64,000 nt of DNA, from positions 12,276,001 to 12,340,000 of the forward strand of contig OZ234504.1 in assembly GCA_965153455.1 (NCBI GenBank), in the 5' to 3' direction. Positions within the stretch are counted from its first letter, which is position 1, and every line of letters begins with the position of its first letter. Positions 35,301 to 46,961 of this stretch are shown here, in pieces. The position numbers and the translations under genes were made by a program. This stretch comes from Sphagnum compactum. Taxonomy: Eukaryota; Bryophyta; Sphagnopsida; Sphagnales. The notes beneath the pieces were generated by a model. It saw nothing but the letters and a program-made list of their open reading frames with translations, was not told the origin of the DNA and made no database searches.

Positions 35301-38300
35301 TTGGTCCTCAGAGTTTCAGTGGTTCTCCTGCACTCATGGGGACCCAACAGGTCAGGGTACTTCAATCTCTCTTGATCGAGCTTTGCTATCCTGGAAGAGG
35401 CTCTTTCTCAACTTGTGAAGGCTCTAGATAACTGCTATTTGAACTTGAGTTGTGTGATGTGCAGGTTGCAGCACAGTATTTTGCTGGTTCCCCCTTCTTT
35501 GGGCAGCATTTACTTTCACCTTCACAACAGCCTGTGCATCATACATCAGTTGTTGCAAATGGTGGATCTGTGCCTCTACAGAAGCAACAGCAACAACAAC
35601 AGGGGTTACATAGATTCCCACCTGCAGGATCGCCACAACCACAACAGCCCCCACCACAATCCCCATCCCATTCCTCTTCACAGCAGCAGCAGCTTCAACC
35701 TCACTCTGACAGAGATTTTCAAGATGGGCCTTCTGGAGGAGACAGTGGCTCTATGGCTGAGAGCAAATTCCCAACCTTACACAGACCTCCATATAGTCAA
35801 GGGTATCCTAATACCCCTGTTGCAAATGTGAGCATTCCCCCAGCCTCAGTGCAGAGTCTGTCCTCACATCAGGATTTCAGCATTTTTGCTGCTTTAGGGA
35901 AGCAAAATAAGCAGGATCGTCATCATCAGCAGCAGCAGCAACAGCGGCATGCCTCTGTACATCAGCTTCAAGCATCTCAGGCACAGTCTTCTATATCCTC
36001 TCAAATGCAACAACAGCAGCAAGCTGTTGCACAGCAGCTACAAACTAATTTGAAAGGACTGGATGCTGAGGCTTCTCAGGCATTCTCAGCCATGGCAATG
36101 ACAGCTACAATGAACAGAGGCCCAGTTGGTCCTGGACCATTGGGGCTTGCACCAGTAGCTGCTGTAATGGCACCCCAAGGGCATGCTATGCTGCAGAGCA
36201 TGGCTGAGGTTGTGCACAGCCATCCCCCTCAATCCCCTCATCACTCATCAGGCTCTAGTGCTCACCCATCTCTTAGTCAGCGGCAGCAGCTACAGATGCA
36301 CCAACTCCAATACCAGCAGCACCAGCACCAGCAACAACAGCACCAGCAGCAACGGCAGCATAGATCCAGTCAGATGCAAAGAGGGCCACAGGGTGTGGAG
36401 GAAGGACGCATGGTTGCTGATGCCAACAACTATACTACTAATACTAGTGGTGGACAGGAGCAAGATCCTGGTGATGACAGGAAGGTGAGTTCAAAACGAA
36501 CAATTGGTTTATCTTCTCCAACGCCTCGAATCACCTTGGACAGCTCACCAATAACAGGAAACACTCACTATTTGGCACCAGCAGTGAATTTTACCAATTC
36601 CACAAGGGCAATCATGTCCACCTGTCCAACTGGCCATAGTGCTGAAGGTGGTGTGCCACCACCTTTTGCACAGGCAAGTCAGGCCCCTAAGCACTCTACA
36701 GTCCGCTCAAAAGGAATGACAGGTCCAAACACTGCAATCTCAGCTGCCTTGACTCAGTCAAATATGAATATCTATATTGATTGTCATCCGCAAGTAGCTC
36801 CTGCTTTGACCGCCAAGGTATCTGGGCCAGGATTATTAATAGCAGGGCAAACTGCCATACCTGCCATCCAAGGAGCAAGACAGACTTCAACTGCACAGCA
36901 CGCACAATCGAAGCTTTCACATAGGACCCCAATCAGTTCAACGCCAACTGCTCCGGGAACTGATCCAAAGGCGGTGCTTGCTGCTGCCATGGCAAAGGTG
37001 CAAAGCCCACAATCTCAGCTGCAACAATCACACTTGCCACAAGTGGCTCCACACACAGGATCAGCATCCTGGGCATCCTCTGCAGTTTCAGGGCCTCCTG
37101 CATCTTCAAGTCCCACTCCATTCTATCCACTTCCAACAGGGCCACAGTCATCAGGAGCAGTTGGGGCCAAACAGGGGTCTTATGTGAAGGGTTCTACTGC
37201 CTTTCCCACTTCACAAAAGTCAGTGGGGCCTGCCTCAGGCAAATGCAATTCCTCATCTGCACTTTCTCAGCATGTCATTCTGGGTCCCAGTACCAATCTT
37301 GGAAATCAGAGTGTTTCAGCAAAACTGCCTCAACAGCAGCCACAACAGCTGGTGACCCAGAACTCTCACCCAATGGTGCAGCCACAAGTTCCTCAGCAAC
37401 ATGCACCATCAATGCAGCAGCAGCACCAGCAGCCCTCACAGACACATAAGCAGCATGATTCCCAACAGCAGCAAATGCAAATGCGGCAACAGCCACAGCT
37501 TTTGCCGCAGCAACAGACCCAGATGTTCCAGCAGCTTCAACACCCACAGTCTCAGTCTCAGCCCTTGCCATCACCTCCACAACAGCATCCTCAGCAATTG
37601 CAGCAACAGCCACAATGTAGTCCTCCTTTGATACAGCCACAGCCGCAGCAAAATCCCACTAACCAACAACCAGCACAGCAATCCAACCAACAGCAACAGC
37701 AACAGCAGTTAGCTTCCTCATTTTCTGGTTCTAATGCGAATGGCAGTTTGTTGCTGACTCCTGCCGCCATTTCAGGACAAAGCAACAGTGGCAACATTGC
37801 AAATTCAGGTCAGAGCGCTGGTTCAGAAAACATAGGTAACTCACAGGCTACAAATGTAAGGCCAGCTCCATCTAATCTCTCAGCATCACCTTTGCCTGGA
37901 TCTGGATCACAGAGGGGAAGCAGTCCAGGTCCTGCTTTGCATCCTCAGTTCAATTCAGAAGGTATGACATCCAGTCATCCAGTCCTACTTTCAGTCATAG
38001 AGCACAACAGCTTTTCTCCTCATTCACAGTCTGCTGCTGCTGTTGGAGGTCATGTGGGAAACCAAGTGATGTGAAAACTTCAGCAGGTCATGGATCTCAA
38101 GTTGATTCAGTTTTTAACACTGCTATGTAAATGTTTTTTGCAGAATTAAGCAACCCAGAACGGCTTAACAGCATCAGACCAATGCAAGTTCCAGCATCTG
38201 TGAGAATAGCTACTTCCTCATCAGCTGCTGGCCCCTCTCCAATCCCTCTGCCTTCTTCTGTGCAACAAACCAGCAGCCCAATTCATGAAAATCCAAGCAA

Positions 38301-38583
38301 TGGGCAGTTTTCAGGAAGCAATGATGGTGATAATATGTCATCCCGAAGCCATGTGATGAAATCAGTGGTGCCTTCATCTACTATCAGCAATTTACCAAAC
38401 TGCTTGGCAAATAACAATATCTCAAATGGACATATTGTGTCAGATGTGTGGCCACCTTTGTTGTCGGGTAGTTCTGCAGCAGTACAACAAGGAACATTGA
38501 ATTCAAATCAAGTGCACCCAACATCATCTCTCTCAATGGTGGCTGTAGGCATTGTGCCAACAGCTAGTGCTGTGGAACCATAG
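29302..38583 (+). CDS. TIC: TIME FOR COFFEE (TIC) orthologue, nuclear circadian-clock regulator, 16 exons
   Basis: Exons by GT..AG sites with consistent phase: 29302-29416, 30255-30652, 30888-30957, 31063-31211, 31325-31366, 31614-31932, 32448-32982, 33125-33188, 33299-33391, 33531-33756, 33871-33976, 34091-34202, 34372-34791, 34988-35350, 35465-37961, 38144-38583. The product is about 1982 aa; Arabidopsis TIC is about 1550. Family landmarks appear in order: N-terminus MDRGREGRR, RLRERPPKK, VPRKARS-VPKRAHES, MKPSGPKPKASK (a 42-base exon), EEVEVAEALFDLARL, APKKKRPR, KKLDIDLMAP, PGWPGAMPSLGYFP, KRCASHVRIAHFI and LYGGKSYN. Low-complexity tracts include N8 and an acidic run in exon 2, A11 in exon 12, and very Q-rich exon 15. 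Family knowledge: TIC is a nuclear protein needed for clock amplitude and period, also linked to metabolism and jasmonate signalling; its biochemical activity is not established. Exon 3 could instead start at 30897, three codons shorter. It converges with the Pcf11-like gene. Confidence 0.94.
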
Positions 38584-39400
38584 AGTTGTCAGTGATTACT
38601 TTTGTCATTGGATATTGCACCCCAAAAATGTCCCGTTACAGATCTGAAGGCGTCACAAATTCATTTCTCCTAAACTAGGGAGGCACGAAGCAATTCATCC
38701 CACCATGCCAGCGAAGTACCAGATGGGTTGGATTCTTTGAGGAGCAGAGTGGGTTAGGTGTATGTCTGATGGGGAGGAAAGGGCTTCTGGTTCATCATGG
38801 TATACAGGGGAGCAGGGTTTAGAAGTTGTGCTGTAAAGATAACTTCATCTTCTCCTTCGTTATATAAGTCATGCAAGTTTCTTGTTGCATCATCAGCCTT
38901 CATGGCATCCCACTGGACTATCACTTGGAATCAGTTTAGGGAGTTTTGCTCTGTGTGCTGGTGAGCATCTCCCAGCAGGAGAGTAGGTACGTGCTAGAGT
39001 GCTGATGGTGATGGTTGTACATGGGAGAGAAAAATAGGCAAGAACTGAAACATCAGCAGTTGTTGGTTGCAGATGTGAAGCATGTCAGAGTGATGACTGA
39101 TTGGAGTGGGTGTGAGGGGGACTGGTGGATCTAGAGCACATTGAGACTGAGGTTTGATTATTTTCATAGACACAGTTTTTTTGTACCAGAGAGACTGTTG
39201 TGACTGCGCAGCAGACATGAATGTGAGCTTCTGATCCTCTCTCTGACCAAAAGGCATCACCTTCACACAAACCCATTCCTCTGTCATGTGGGGTTTGATT
39301 CTTTGTGGGCTTGGACTGGCTGTTGTCATTACAGAAAACTTGTAAATATCTTCTGATTAGGTTAAGTTGCTGCTTATTAGAAGGATTACTAGGGAAGGCA
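38584..39400 (+). other. Probable 3' untranslated region of TIC
   Basis: Sequence after the TAG at 38581-38583 keeps the balanced base composition of transcribed DNA for roughly 800 bases. It includes TGTAAATA near 39340, a word recognised by Pumilio proteins in other systems. No canonical AATAAA was pinned down, so the end is approximate. Confidence 0.4.
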
Positions 39401-40198
39401 GCTTTTTAATCTGTGAAGCTGCTGAGGAGGGCTGTATTGAAGAGCTATTCAGCGTTCTGTTCCCTGACATGCTGGTTCCATAATCATGTGTGTTTTGTGT
39501 ATTGATAGTTTTAGATTCAGTCTACTGATAGAAGAGGGCTTTGATAAGGAACAATGCTGAATAGCTTCTCTAGTTAAAACTGTGGCTAGGTTCTGTCAAC
39601 TTAATTAGGTGTCAAGTGACATTCCCTGAAATGCTCGTTTTTCAGTTTTTTATCTCTCTTTTTCAGGTACCAAGATTGTCCTGAGTTTTTGGTGAGGTGG
39701 AAAAGGATGCGCTTGTGAGAAAAGAAAGTCTGATTAGATTAAGTTAACAGAGATTAGTGAATGTAGCTTTTAGAGATTTGTGCACCTATTACACAGGAAA
39801 GGAGCAACTGCACTGCAGTTCCCATGCAGATACATGTGGAGTTATATGATACTGACCTCAATTACAGAGTCCCAAGGTTACAACATGGTAGTGGGATGTC
39901 AAATAGATAGTCAGGCGTTTTGTCTGCCGAATATTTACATTCATGGGGTTCAAAGATTTATAATGGTGCATGGTTTGACTGTTTATTTGAGGCACTAATC
40001 ATCTGTAGAGTAAAAATTTCATTCTAGATAGGCTAGTGCGGTATAATGAAATGGATCACCAATTGCTTGAAAACTTGCTTGACTGGAATGGATTTCAGGA
40101 TGATTCTGATTGAGCATTTTGAACTGGTTTTACATATGTTTGACCCAATTCAGAAATGCACATTATGGGTTTCATTGTTAACAACTGCTATTGGTCAA
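39401..40198. other. Spacer downstream of TIC, no gene recognised
   Basis: Moderately AT-rich; short frames only. Some of this could be distal 3' UTR. Confidence 0.35.
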
Positions 40199-40336
40199 TG
40201 CAAAAATGATTGGGCATTTAGGGTTTAAGGTTTATGAATTTAGGGTTAATGCGAAAGTGAGTGGACAATTAGAGTTCAGGGTTTTATCAGTGCCAAAATG
40301 ATTGTGCAGCTAGGGTTTAGGGTTTTAGGGTTAATG
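40199..40336. repeat. Duplicated telomere-like segment
   Basis: Two copies of a roughly 50-base block share TGC(A/C)AAAATGATTG.GCA followed by TAGGGTTTA(A/G)GG and TTAGGGTTAATG. They lie at 40199-40250 and 40291-40336. TTTAGGG-like words within them point to telomeric origin followed by divergence. Confidence 0.6.
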
Positions 40337-40449
40337 TTAAAATATAAGGATACAAAATTTCTTTGGGCTTACATTTGAAGCCTTTTAAAAATTTCCTTGT
40401 TGCTTTAGTTTTACAAACATTGTGTTTGGGTTGTGTATGTACTGTGGAG

Positions 40450-40882
40450 GTGTTGAGCACACCATACATGACTAGCATTGTTGGCACTATTTGGCATGGA
40501 GCAACCAAAGAGGTGGAATTTGTCGAGCACAACATGCATGACTAGCATTTTTGGCACTATATGGCATGGAGCAAACCAAAGAGGTGGAATTTGTCAAGCA
40601 CAACATACATGACTAGCATTTTTGGCATTATTCGGCATGGAGCAACCTAAGAGGAGTTTGTGGAGCACAACAGACATGTCTAGCATTGGTGACATCATTT
40701 GGCATGGAGCAACCTAAGAGGTGGATTTGGTTGGGTTCCTAATTTGGAAGATGCATTTTGGCATAGAGCAACCTAAGAGGAGTTGGCTGGGTTCTTAATT
40801 TGGAAGATGCATTTTAGGCACTATTTGGCATGGAGCAACCTAAGAATTGGAGTTGGGTGGATTCTTAATGTGGAAGATGTGT
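40450..40882. repeat. Minisatellite, about 72-bp and about 60-bp related units, roughly 7 copies
   Basis: The core GGCATGGAGCAACC(T/A)AAGAGG recurs seven times. In the first four units it is followed by GGAATTTGT.GAGCACAACA and CATGACTAGCATTTTTGGCA. In the last three it is followed by TTGG.TGGGTTC.TAAT and TTGGAAGATGCATTTT. Two unit types therefore share one core, which suggests a compound array. Confidence 0.8.
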
Positions 40883-41209
40883 GTAGGTTTGATTTTTGGG
40901 ACATGGATTATAAAAGCTAGAAGTGAACAAGGGTCAAGAGGAAATGATGTGAATCTGCAAGACTTCATTCCAAGAAAAAAAGGGAAGAGTACAAGGAAAA
41001 AAATGTGGAGAAGGACATGACTCAAACATCATTACTAAGTTCAAAATCTTGATGCTCTAGAAATCATCCTTTAGCTACCAATAGCATATAAAATATTTGA
41101 AGTGGTGGTAGGCAAGGGGTCCAAAAGCTACAGAAGTTGAGAATTAGAATGTGATGTTCTTGGTCAACTTAGAATTGCATTGGGTTGAATTTTTTGATAT
41201 GTAATTGAT

Positions 41210-41577
41210 ATGTTGTTTGAAGAAAGTGAGGACAGAGGGGGACCTTCTAAGCCTTCCATTACCCATTCATTGTTGGCACAAGCGCGCAATCGACATGATC
41301 TTGTTGATTGCGTTGACAATAATCATGTCATCGGCTATCTAGATGCCCGGAGCATTACAATGTGGAAAATTTTCAAGTTAGAATATTGGAGTTACACTTT
41401 TGAGCTCGCTGATTTTTTCAAAGAAAACAATAGAGTTATCCGTAAAGTCAGGCGATTAGGGGGCGAGAACGGCCAGTTTTGGCATAACAGGGCATCAAAT
41501 GTGGAACTGGGAATGAAAATTTTTCAAAAGGAAATAACTGGGACCCAAACTAGTTTTTCCACCAGTTCTGGTGGTAA
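41210..41577 (+). other. Unrecognised open frame of about 122 codons, possible gene fragment
   Basis: An ATG at 41210 opens a frame that continues to 41725, but the part after about 41578 runs into the dispersed repeat and is not native coding sequence. The remaining 122 codons look protein-like in composition (segments LLAQARNRHDLVDCVDNNH, GYLDARSITMWKIFK, FFKENNRVIRKVRRLGGENG) and GC content is higher than the surroundings. I do not recognise the family. No splice partner was found. It may be a fragment of a gene or of a mobile element's cargo. Confidence 0.3.
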
Positions 41578-41829
41578 ACTGAGTTTCATCCTGTGTTTCC
41601 TTTTTCATGAGCGCCTGCACTGCTGTTACATATATTTTCACTGCTCTTACCTGTACAACTACTATAATTACTCTCGAACCTTGAGCATTAAATGCTGGGT
41701 TTCACGATTTCATACCCAGATTTAATAAAATTTCGTTACTTTGCAGATACCACTGAAAGAGGGGATAGGGGGGAAAAGTAGAGGAGATAGGGGGTGAAAC
41801 AGAGGGTGACTTTACAAATAACTCTAATG
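41578..41829 (+). mobile_element. Dispersed ~250-bp repeat family, locus 2 (MITE-like, inverted ends)
   Basis: Starts CTGAGTTTCATCCTGTG, passes through CACTGCTCTTACCTGTACA, GAGCATTAAATGCTGG and TTTAATAAAATTTCGTTACT, and ends GAAACAGAGGGTGACTTTAC. The end is an imperfect inverse complement of the start. The same order and ends are found at 42724-42983. A second inverse match of the end (TAGAGTTAT..GTAAAGTCA) exists at 41431, so the element might extend left to there. Confidence 0.75.
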
Positions 41830-42723
41830 GATGTATAATTTTCATTCAAAGAGAAGATGCAAATTTTGTGGAGCAAGTGAGATTTTGTGCCAAAGAATTG
41901 TATCCAATAACTTTTTACAATATTCAACCCCATTGAAGGAGGGGGAAAAAACTATACAATTTTTGAACCTCATTTCAAACATAATATAAATGGCACAAGA
42001 GTTTTTTTGGTCCATTTTGTAATCATTTTTCTTGCACCTAGACAATGTAACACAACCATCCAAAGAGTGATGACAAAATCAGATCATTTAAAGACCAATA
42101 ACTCTTATTTGAGAATCTTCTCAATGATGCATCCCAACTATGTCAATTAGATAATTTGTGTCAATAACCTAAAAACAAAAAATCACCTAAACCATGAAAA
42201 TAATGACAAATTAACTGCATTCATTATTGAATAATTGTCCTTGAAATTAAATTTACCCATGAAAGCTAAGTAGAGTCTATATTCAAAGGATCTTTATTAG
42301 TGGGGATGTATACACCTTTGCCGAGTATATGGTAATAGATGTCTCTCATTATCACTTGTTACATGAACTAATGAATCATTACCTTACGATTAACAATTAC
42401 TAAACATTGCAAAAACTGTGTAAACACATCTTCAACTGCTTATGTGTATGAAAACTTTCATAGCATCACTGCTTGTGCAGCTCATTGTTGGAAGAGGTGG
42501 TAGTGTCACACACAATCCATAAAAGATAATGAAACAATAGGAATCCATAGAAATTTTTATAATGAACATTATAAAGTATGTGTGTGGAAGGTTGTTAGTA
42601 AAAGCTATTTTTATTTATGTAAAGAAGGAGAAAATTCTAAAAAGTTAAGTTGGTTAAAAGTTCTAAGAAGCATAGTTGATTTTAATTTTTTTCAAAAACT
42701 TAGTGAATCCATAGAAAGCTTTT
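41830..42723. other. AT-rich spacer between two repeat copies
   Basis: No open frame of interest and no recognisable repeat beyond A/T tracts. Confidence 0.35.
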
Positions 42724-42983
42724 CTGAGTTTCACCCTGTCTTTCTTTTTTCCTGAGCGGCTCCACTGTTGCTACATAGATTTTAACTGCTCTTACGTGTA
42801 CAGCTACTATAATTCCTCCCGAACCTTGTGCATTAAATGCGGAGATTCAGCATTTCGTACTGCGTTTCAGCATTTCATACTGAGATTTAATAAAATTTCC
42901 TTACTTTATGGATACCAGTAAAAGAGGGGTTAGAGGGTGAAAGGAGGCCCAAAGACAGGGTGAATTTGCAGATATCTTTAATA
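42724..42983 (+). mobile_element. Dispersed ~250-bp repeat family, locus 3 (MITE-like, inverted ends)
   Basis: Starts CTGAGTTTCACCCTGTCTTT and ends AAAGACAGGGTGAATTTGCA. TTCACCCTGTCTTT and AAAGACAGGGTGAA are perfect inverse complements. Between them are CTGCTCTTACGTGTACAGCT, GTGCATTAAATGC, a local duplication of CAGCATTTCATACTG, and TTTAATAAAATTTCCTTACT. The inverted ends and lack of coding favour a MITE, with a SINE or LTR fragment as the alternative. Confidence 0.78.
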
Positions 42984-44917
42984 TAAATAAAAAGTCTTAA
43001 GAGCACCATCCTTCAATCTTGTAATATAATATTGTAAGTTGTGACTTATGTAGCATAATTCAACTTAAGACATAGGTTTGTAATATATCTTGTTTATTTG
43101 TAAAATGTTTTATTTTATGGTTGTTGTCAAGCACCTTGTTAATTTCTCTTGTTGAATCTATTTAGCATTTTCATTTGTTTGGGGTCTTGACAATCTTTTT
43201 GGAGAAATGCAGAAAACCACCCACCCTTTAAGGCTCTTAAGGATAGTGATCATAAAACCACCATCCGTTGGCTTTGTAAATTCCTTGCAAAAAGTCTTTC
43301 TAATCATCCATAGTTAGATTGTTCGACACATGTTACACACATAAAAAGACATAGGTTTGTAACCATATGATATATGATACAATATGTCCAAATCACATGG
43401 GGGCACATGGTGGTGGGTTCCCATAGTTCCACCTAACAACTTCTTGCCCGAACTACTAATGCATTCAAATTCCACAATTATACTACCTCTAGACTTCTAC
43501 AACCCCAAAATTACACACAACAAACCCTAAGCATTCCAACATCTAGGGGCTAATATGGTCATTGAAAGTTCAAGTTTTCACTAATCAAAAGTCATCAACA
43601 TACCCAATAGACTAGTTTCCCAATGAATGTCCAAAATTTACTTTCTTCCTCAACATATTAAATTGAAGCCTTATTGATTTAAATGGGAGTCCATTTCTTC
43701 TAACTCATGGCAAAAAGTCATAAAACAAAGGGAGAAATTTCCCAAATGTATTTGGAAGGGAGACCTTCTTATATCCATGAATATCCTTCCTGTTTTCACC
43801 TATAGGTGTAAGATCCCTCCCATTGTTACAAAGTAGGCATAAGAAGCCTCCTATTCCTACAAATGATTTTCTTTTTAAAATTTATTATTTTTTAATGTTG
43901 TGTCATTGGCTAGCATCCCAAGAAGGATTTAGTATTAAATCACAATAGAATAGGTAGGACAATAATTTTAAAAACTATAATTGTACCAGTGTTCGGTGAC
44001 TTGCATGAACATGCATCTTAAATTTGGCAAACCCAATTCAAAACCTTGTTTTATGGATTTTTTTTTCAAAATTTTCAATGAAAAAAAGCCTTTGTAATGG
44101 TTGCAGCCCCAATTTTTTGTTCACATTTTGAAGAAATTTTGCACAAAAAAAAAGGATGATTCATATGCCTCATGATCAATGCTTTTCATTTTGGGGCGGA
44201 TTTTTGCACACTAGTGACAAAACAAATCTAGTGTGAATCAATGATTTTTTCGGTGGTGAATTTTTGCCATTTTGCACACACAAAAATTCGAAAGAAAATC
44301 TCTTGCAAATTCCCTGTTTATGAAAAAAAAATCAGCAAAAAATGAAAAAAAAAATCACCATGATTACCTAAAACATGAGAGGGTGCCTAAGATTTTTTTG
44401 ACTTTCATATTTTGAATATCACCAAATTTGGCCAAATACTCATATGGATGATGCCACTTGAGCAACACTACAAAATTGAGAGAAAAAGGAATTATCAAAA
44501 CTGGTTTATGCAAGATGGGTATTTTGGTGATTGTCACTACAAAAATTTCAAAGTCATTTTGAATTATAATTTGTCATAGATCAAATTTTATTTCAGAATT
44601 GTTTTTTTTTTTTTTGGGTCTGTTTGTATCTGATTGCTTGTCTTGCACTCTTTCAATGCTTTTATCTATTTTGTATCTTGGTGTTTGTTTTCCACTTTTT
44701 CAATTTTAGTTTTTTGTTTTTTTGGGTGTCTTTGTATCATTGGCATTTTGCTTACCAAATTAAGAATGTAAAAAAAATTTAATAAAACAAAATGACATAT
44801 AATGAAATTTATAAAATTTTATCTTTTGAAAGGACAAAATTAATTACAACAAAATTATTATGTCCACAAAAAAATAATTTAATCATCATCACTAGTAGTG
44901 CGAACCATCGCAGAGCC
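42984..44917. other. AT-rich spacer, no gene recognised
   Basis: Only short frames. CACTACAAAA words at 44467 and 44537 resemble CACTA ends but lack partners and subterminal repeats. Confidence 0.35.
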
Positions 44918-45125
44918 CACATATATATATATATATATATATAGTTCTCAAATTTTTGAAAGACAGAAAAAGATGGCCTCTAAAATCACTGGTTCTGTGA
45001 GGAAAACTGCCAGTTCTCAGAGGTTTTTGAAATGACCAGAACCCATGGTTCTTAAAACTAAAAAGACAAGAATCCATGGTTCTCTGATTCTGGAACATCA
45101 AAAACTGGAACCAGCAGTTAACAAC
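44918..45125. repeat. (TA)n microsatellite and second copy of the GGTTCTT-type dispersed repeat
   Basis: An (AT)n run at 44920-44942 is followed by sequence with CACTGGTTCTGTGAGG, AAACTGCCAGTTCTCAGAGG, TTTTTGAAATGACCAGAACC and CCATGGTTCTT. It matches 27005-27240 in word order. Confidence 0.6.
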
Positions 45126-46961
45126 AAAATTAGATGCCCACCCAACATTCATTGATTTGTACCTAATGTACAATACATAACACACCTCCATTTATAAACC
45201 CTCAACATTGTATGGATTTCGTTCGCATGCATCCATGTATTCAGTCAAATCCTTCACTTTGCAAGGCGGGCTTGACAGAGAATGGCAAGGGAGGCCATAA
45301 AACGAAGCCTGGGGTAATTTTTGTTGGCCATACCCACAATGAACGAAACCAAATGTCCAGGGTCTCTCTGACATGAGCACAACACTTGAAACACAGATAT
45401 AATAACATTCTGTATCTTACCAAAAGACATCGAGAGATTTAAGTACAATGAGTCCTCCTGAAAGCCAGAAGAAGACATTGCTTGAAATCTAAGGCTGAAA
45501 CCTGATGATGTTTAACAGCTGCCTGCTTTGCCTAAATGAGGCATGAAGAACATCTACCCATTGAACACAAATATCTCCAAAGTGACATGAAAGGCATGAC
45601 CCATGTATCAGATCTGTAGTTTGACTAATGACAGAGAAGAGGTGTGTGCTGTGCAGCACCACCACAAATCATGAATGCTACAAGGTGACCTAAAAAACTG
45701 AAAGTTTACAACTCTAAATCTGAGGCATCTGCACAAACTGTGAACATGCTGCTGAATGGTGTTTTTCATCATTTGCCTGCCACTCTAGTTGCCATTCTGC
45801 ATTGGAAAGCATGCACAATGTCCGTCACCTATTCTTTCATCATTTGCTGGAAGACTCTCAACACCCCCAGCCCCCCTTTGGATGTCACAAAACTATGAAT
45901 TCCTCCAAACCAGTAAAATGTGGGTTACTGCTCTGATGACTTGCATTGGCCATGGTTTACATGACTGGGAAAGCAAGAGAGACACCTTTCTTTGAACATG
46001 GGGCCAAGCTTTTTGCTCAGGTTGCTGGATTTTGATATTCATTCCATCCACAAAAGCTGAGGTCATTTTTTATGACCTTCTCCTCCAGAATTTCTAAAAT
46101 TTGGACATCTCTCAGAGATCAGGGTGTCTGGCTTACACCAGGACCATCTAGTTTTAGTACCGAACTCGTTTTCTTTGGCTCCCAACTTCATCACGTTCAT
46201 CCTGCCACAAACCCTTGCTAACTTTGTAAGTTGCTCTAATGAATTATTGCAAAAGGATACTGTGAGCTGCAGAGATTTTTGTGGAGGTGTGTGCAAAGTT
46301 GGGTCAACTAGGGAAAGGTCTGAAGAACCACCAAGAATGGATTACAACCTGAATGAAATAGTTCTGAGTGGATGTTTCCAGGGCCCACATAATATATCAA
46401 GACAACATATACAAACATGCAAGACAATGAAAGCAGTTTGCAAGATAGACATAATGGTCAAGTAGCTTGAAACCACTTGAAACCAAGATGCCTCAGGGAC
46501 CCCTTGTTATGTCATGCAAAGCCTAATAGTGCACTGCAAATCAGTGGAGAAAACATCTATGAGCAGTCATGAGCACCATCAACCTGGTCATAAGACTAAA
46601 TCTGGGTCAAAAGAGATTGCAACAGGTTAGTGAAACTATGTAGCCCTCTAAAGCCTGAGGCATGATTGGAACTGACAATTGCTTCCAAGCAACAAAGAGA
46701 TGCATACCGTAGTCTCCAAGGGATGAAAATCATCAAGCAAAGGCAAGATATCGTTGCCTCCTTGTCCATCAACTTCCATGCGAACACTATCAGCTGCCAG
46801 CAGCTCTGGTTGTACCTTCACATCAAAGTTGCAAGGTCAGGTAAGCTACAGTTGTGTGGGCATGCTGATACAATTTGCACAAAAATCTTGCCAAAACAGT
46901 AGAACTTTCTTGAATTGAGACACTGTTGTTGCCATAAGCAATCATAACATGCCCACATTAT
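45126..46961 (-). other. Downstream region of the Pcf11-like gene, probable 3' UTR in part
   Basis: Base composition is balanced, as in the transcribed parts of this window. Small frames occur on both strands, but none is recognisable. It directly follows the TGA of the Pcf11-like gene on the minus strand, so an extended or spliced 3' UTR is likely for at least part of it. The end point is not determined. Confidence 0.35.

Noticed and set aside
35424-37797. Several frames opposite or offset to TIC exon 15
   Set aside because: They are shadows of the CAG/CAA-rich coding sequence.
40450-40882. Repeat array considered as a CRISPR array
   Set aside because: Units are directly adjacent without unique spacers, and the genome is eukaryotic; this is a minisatellite.
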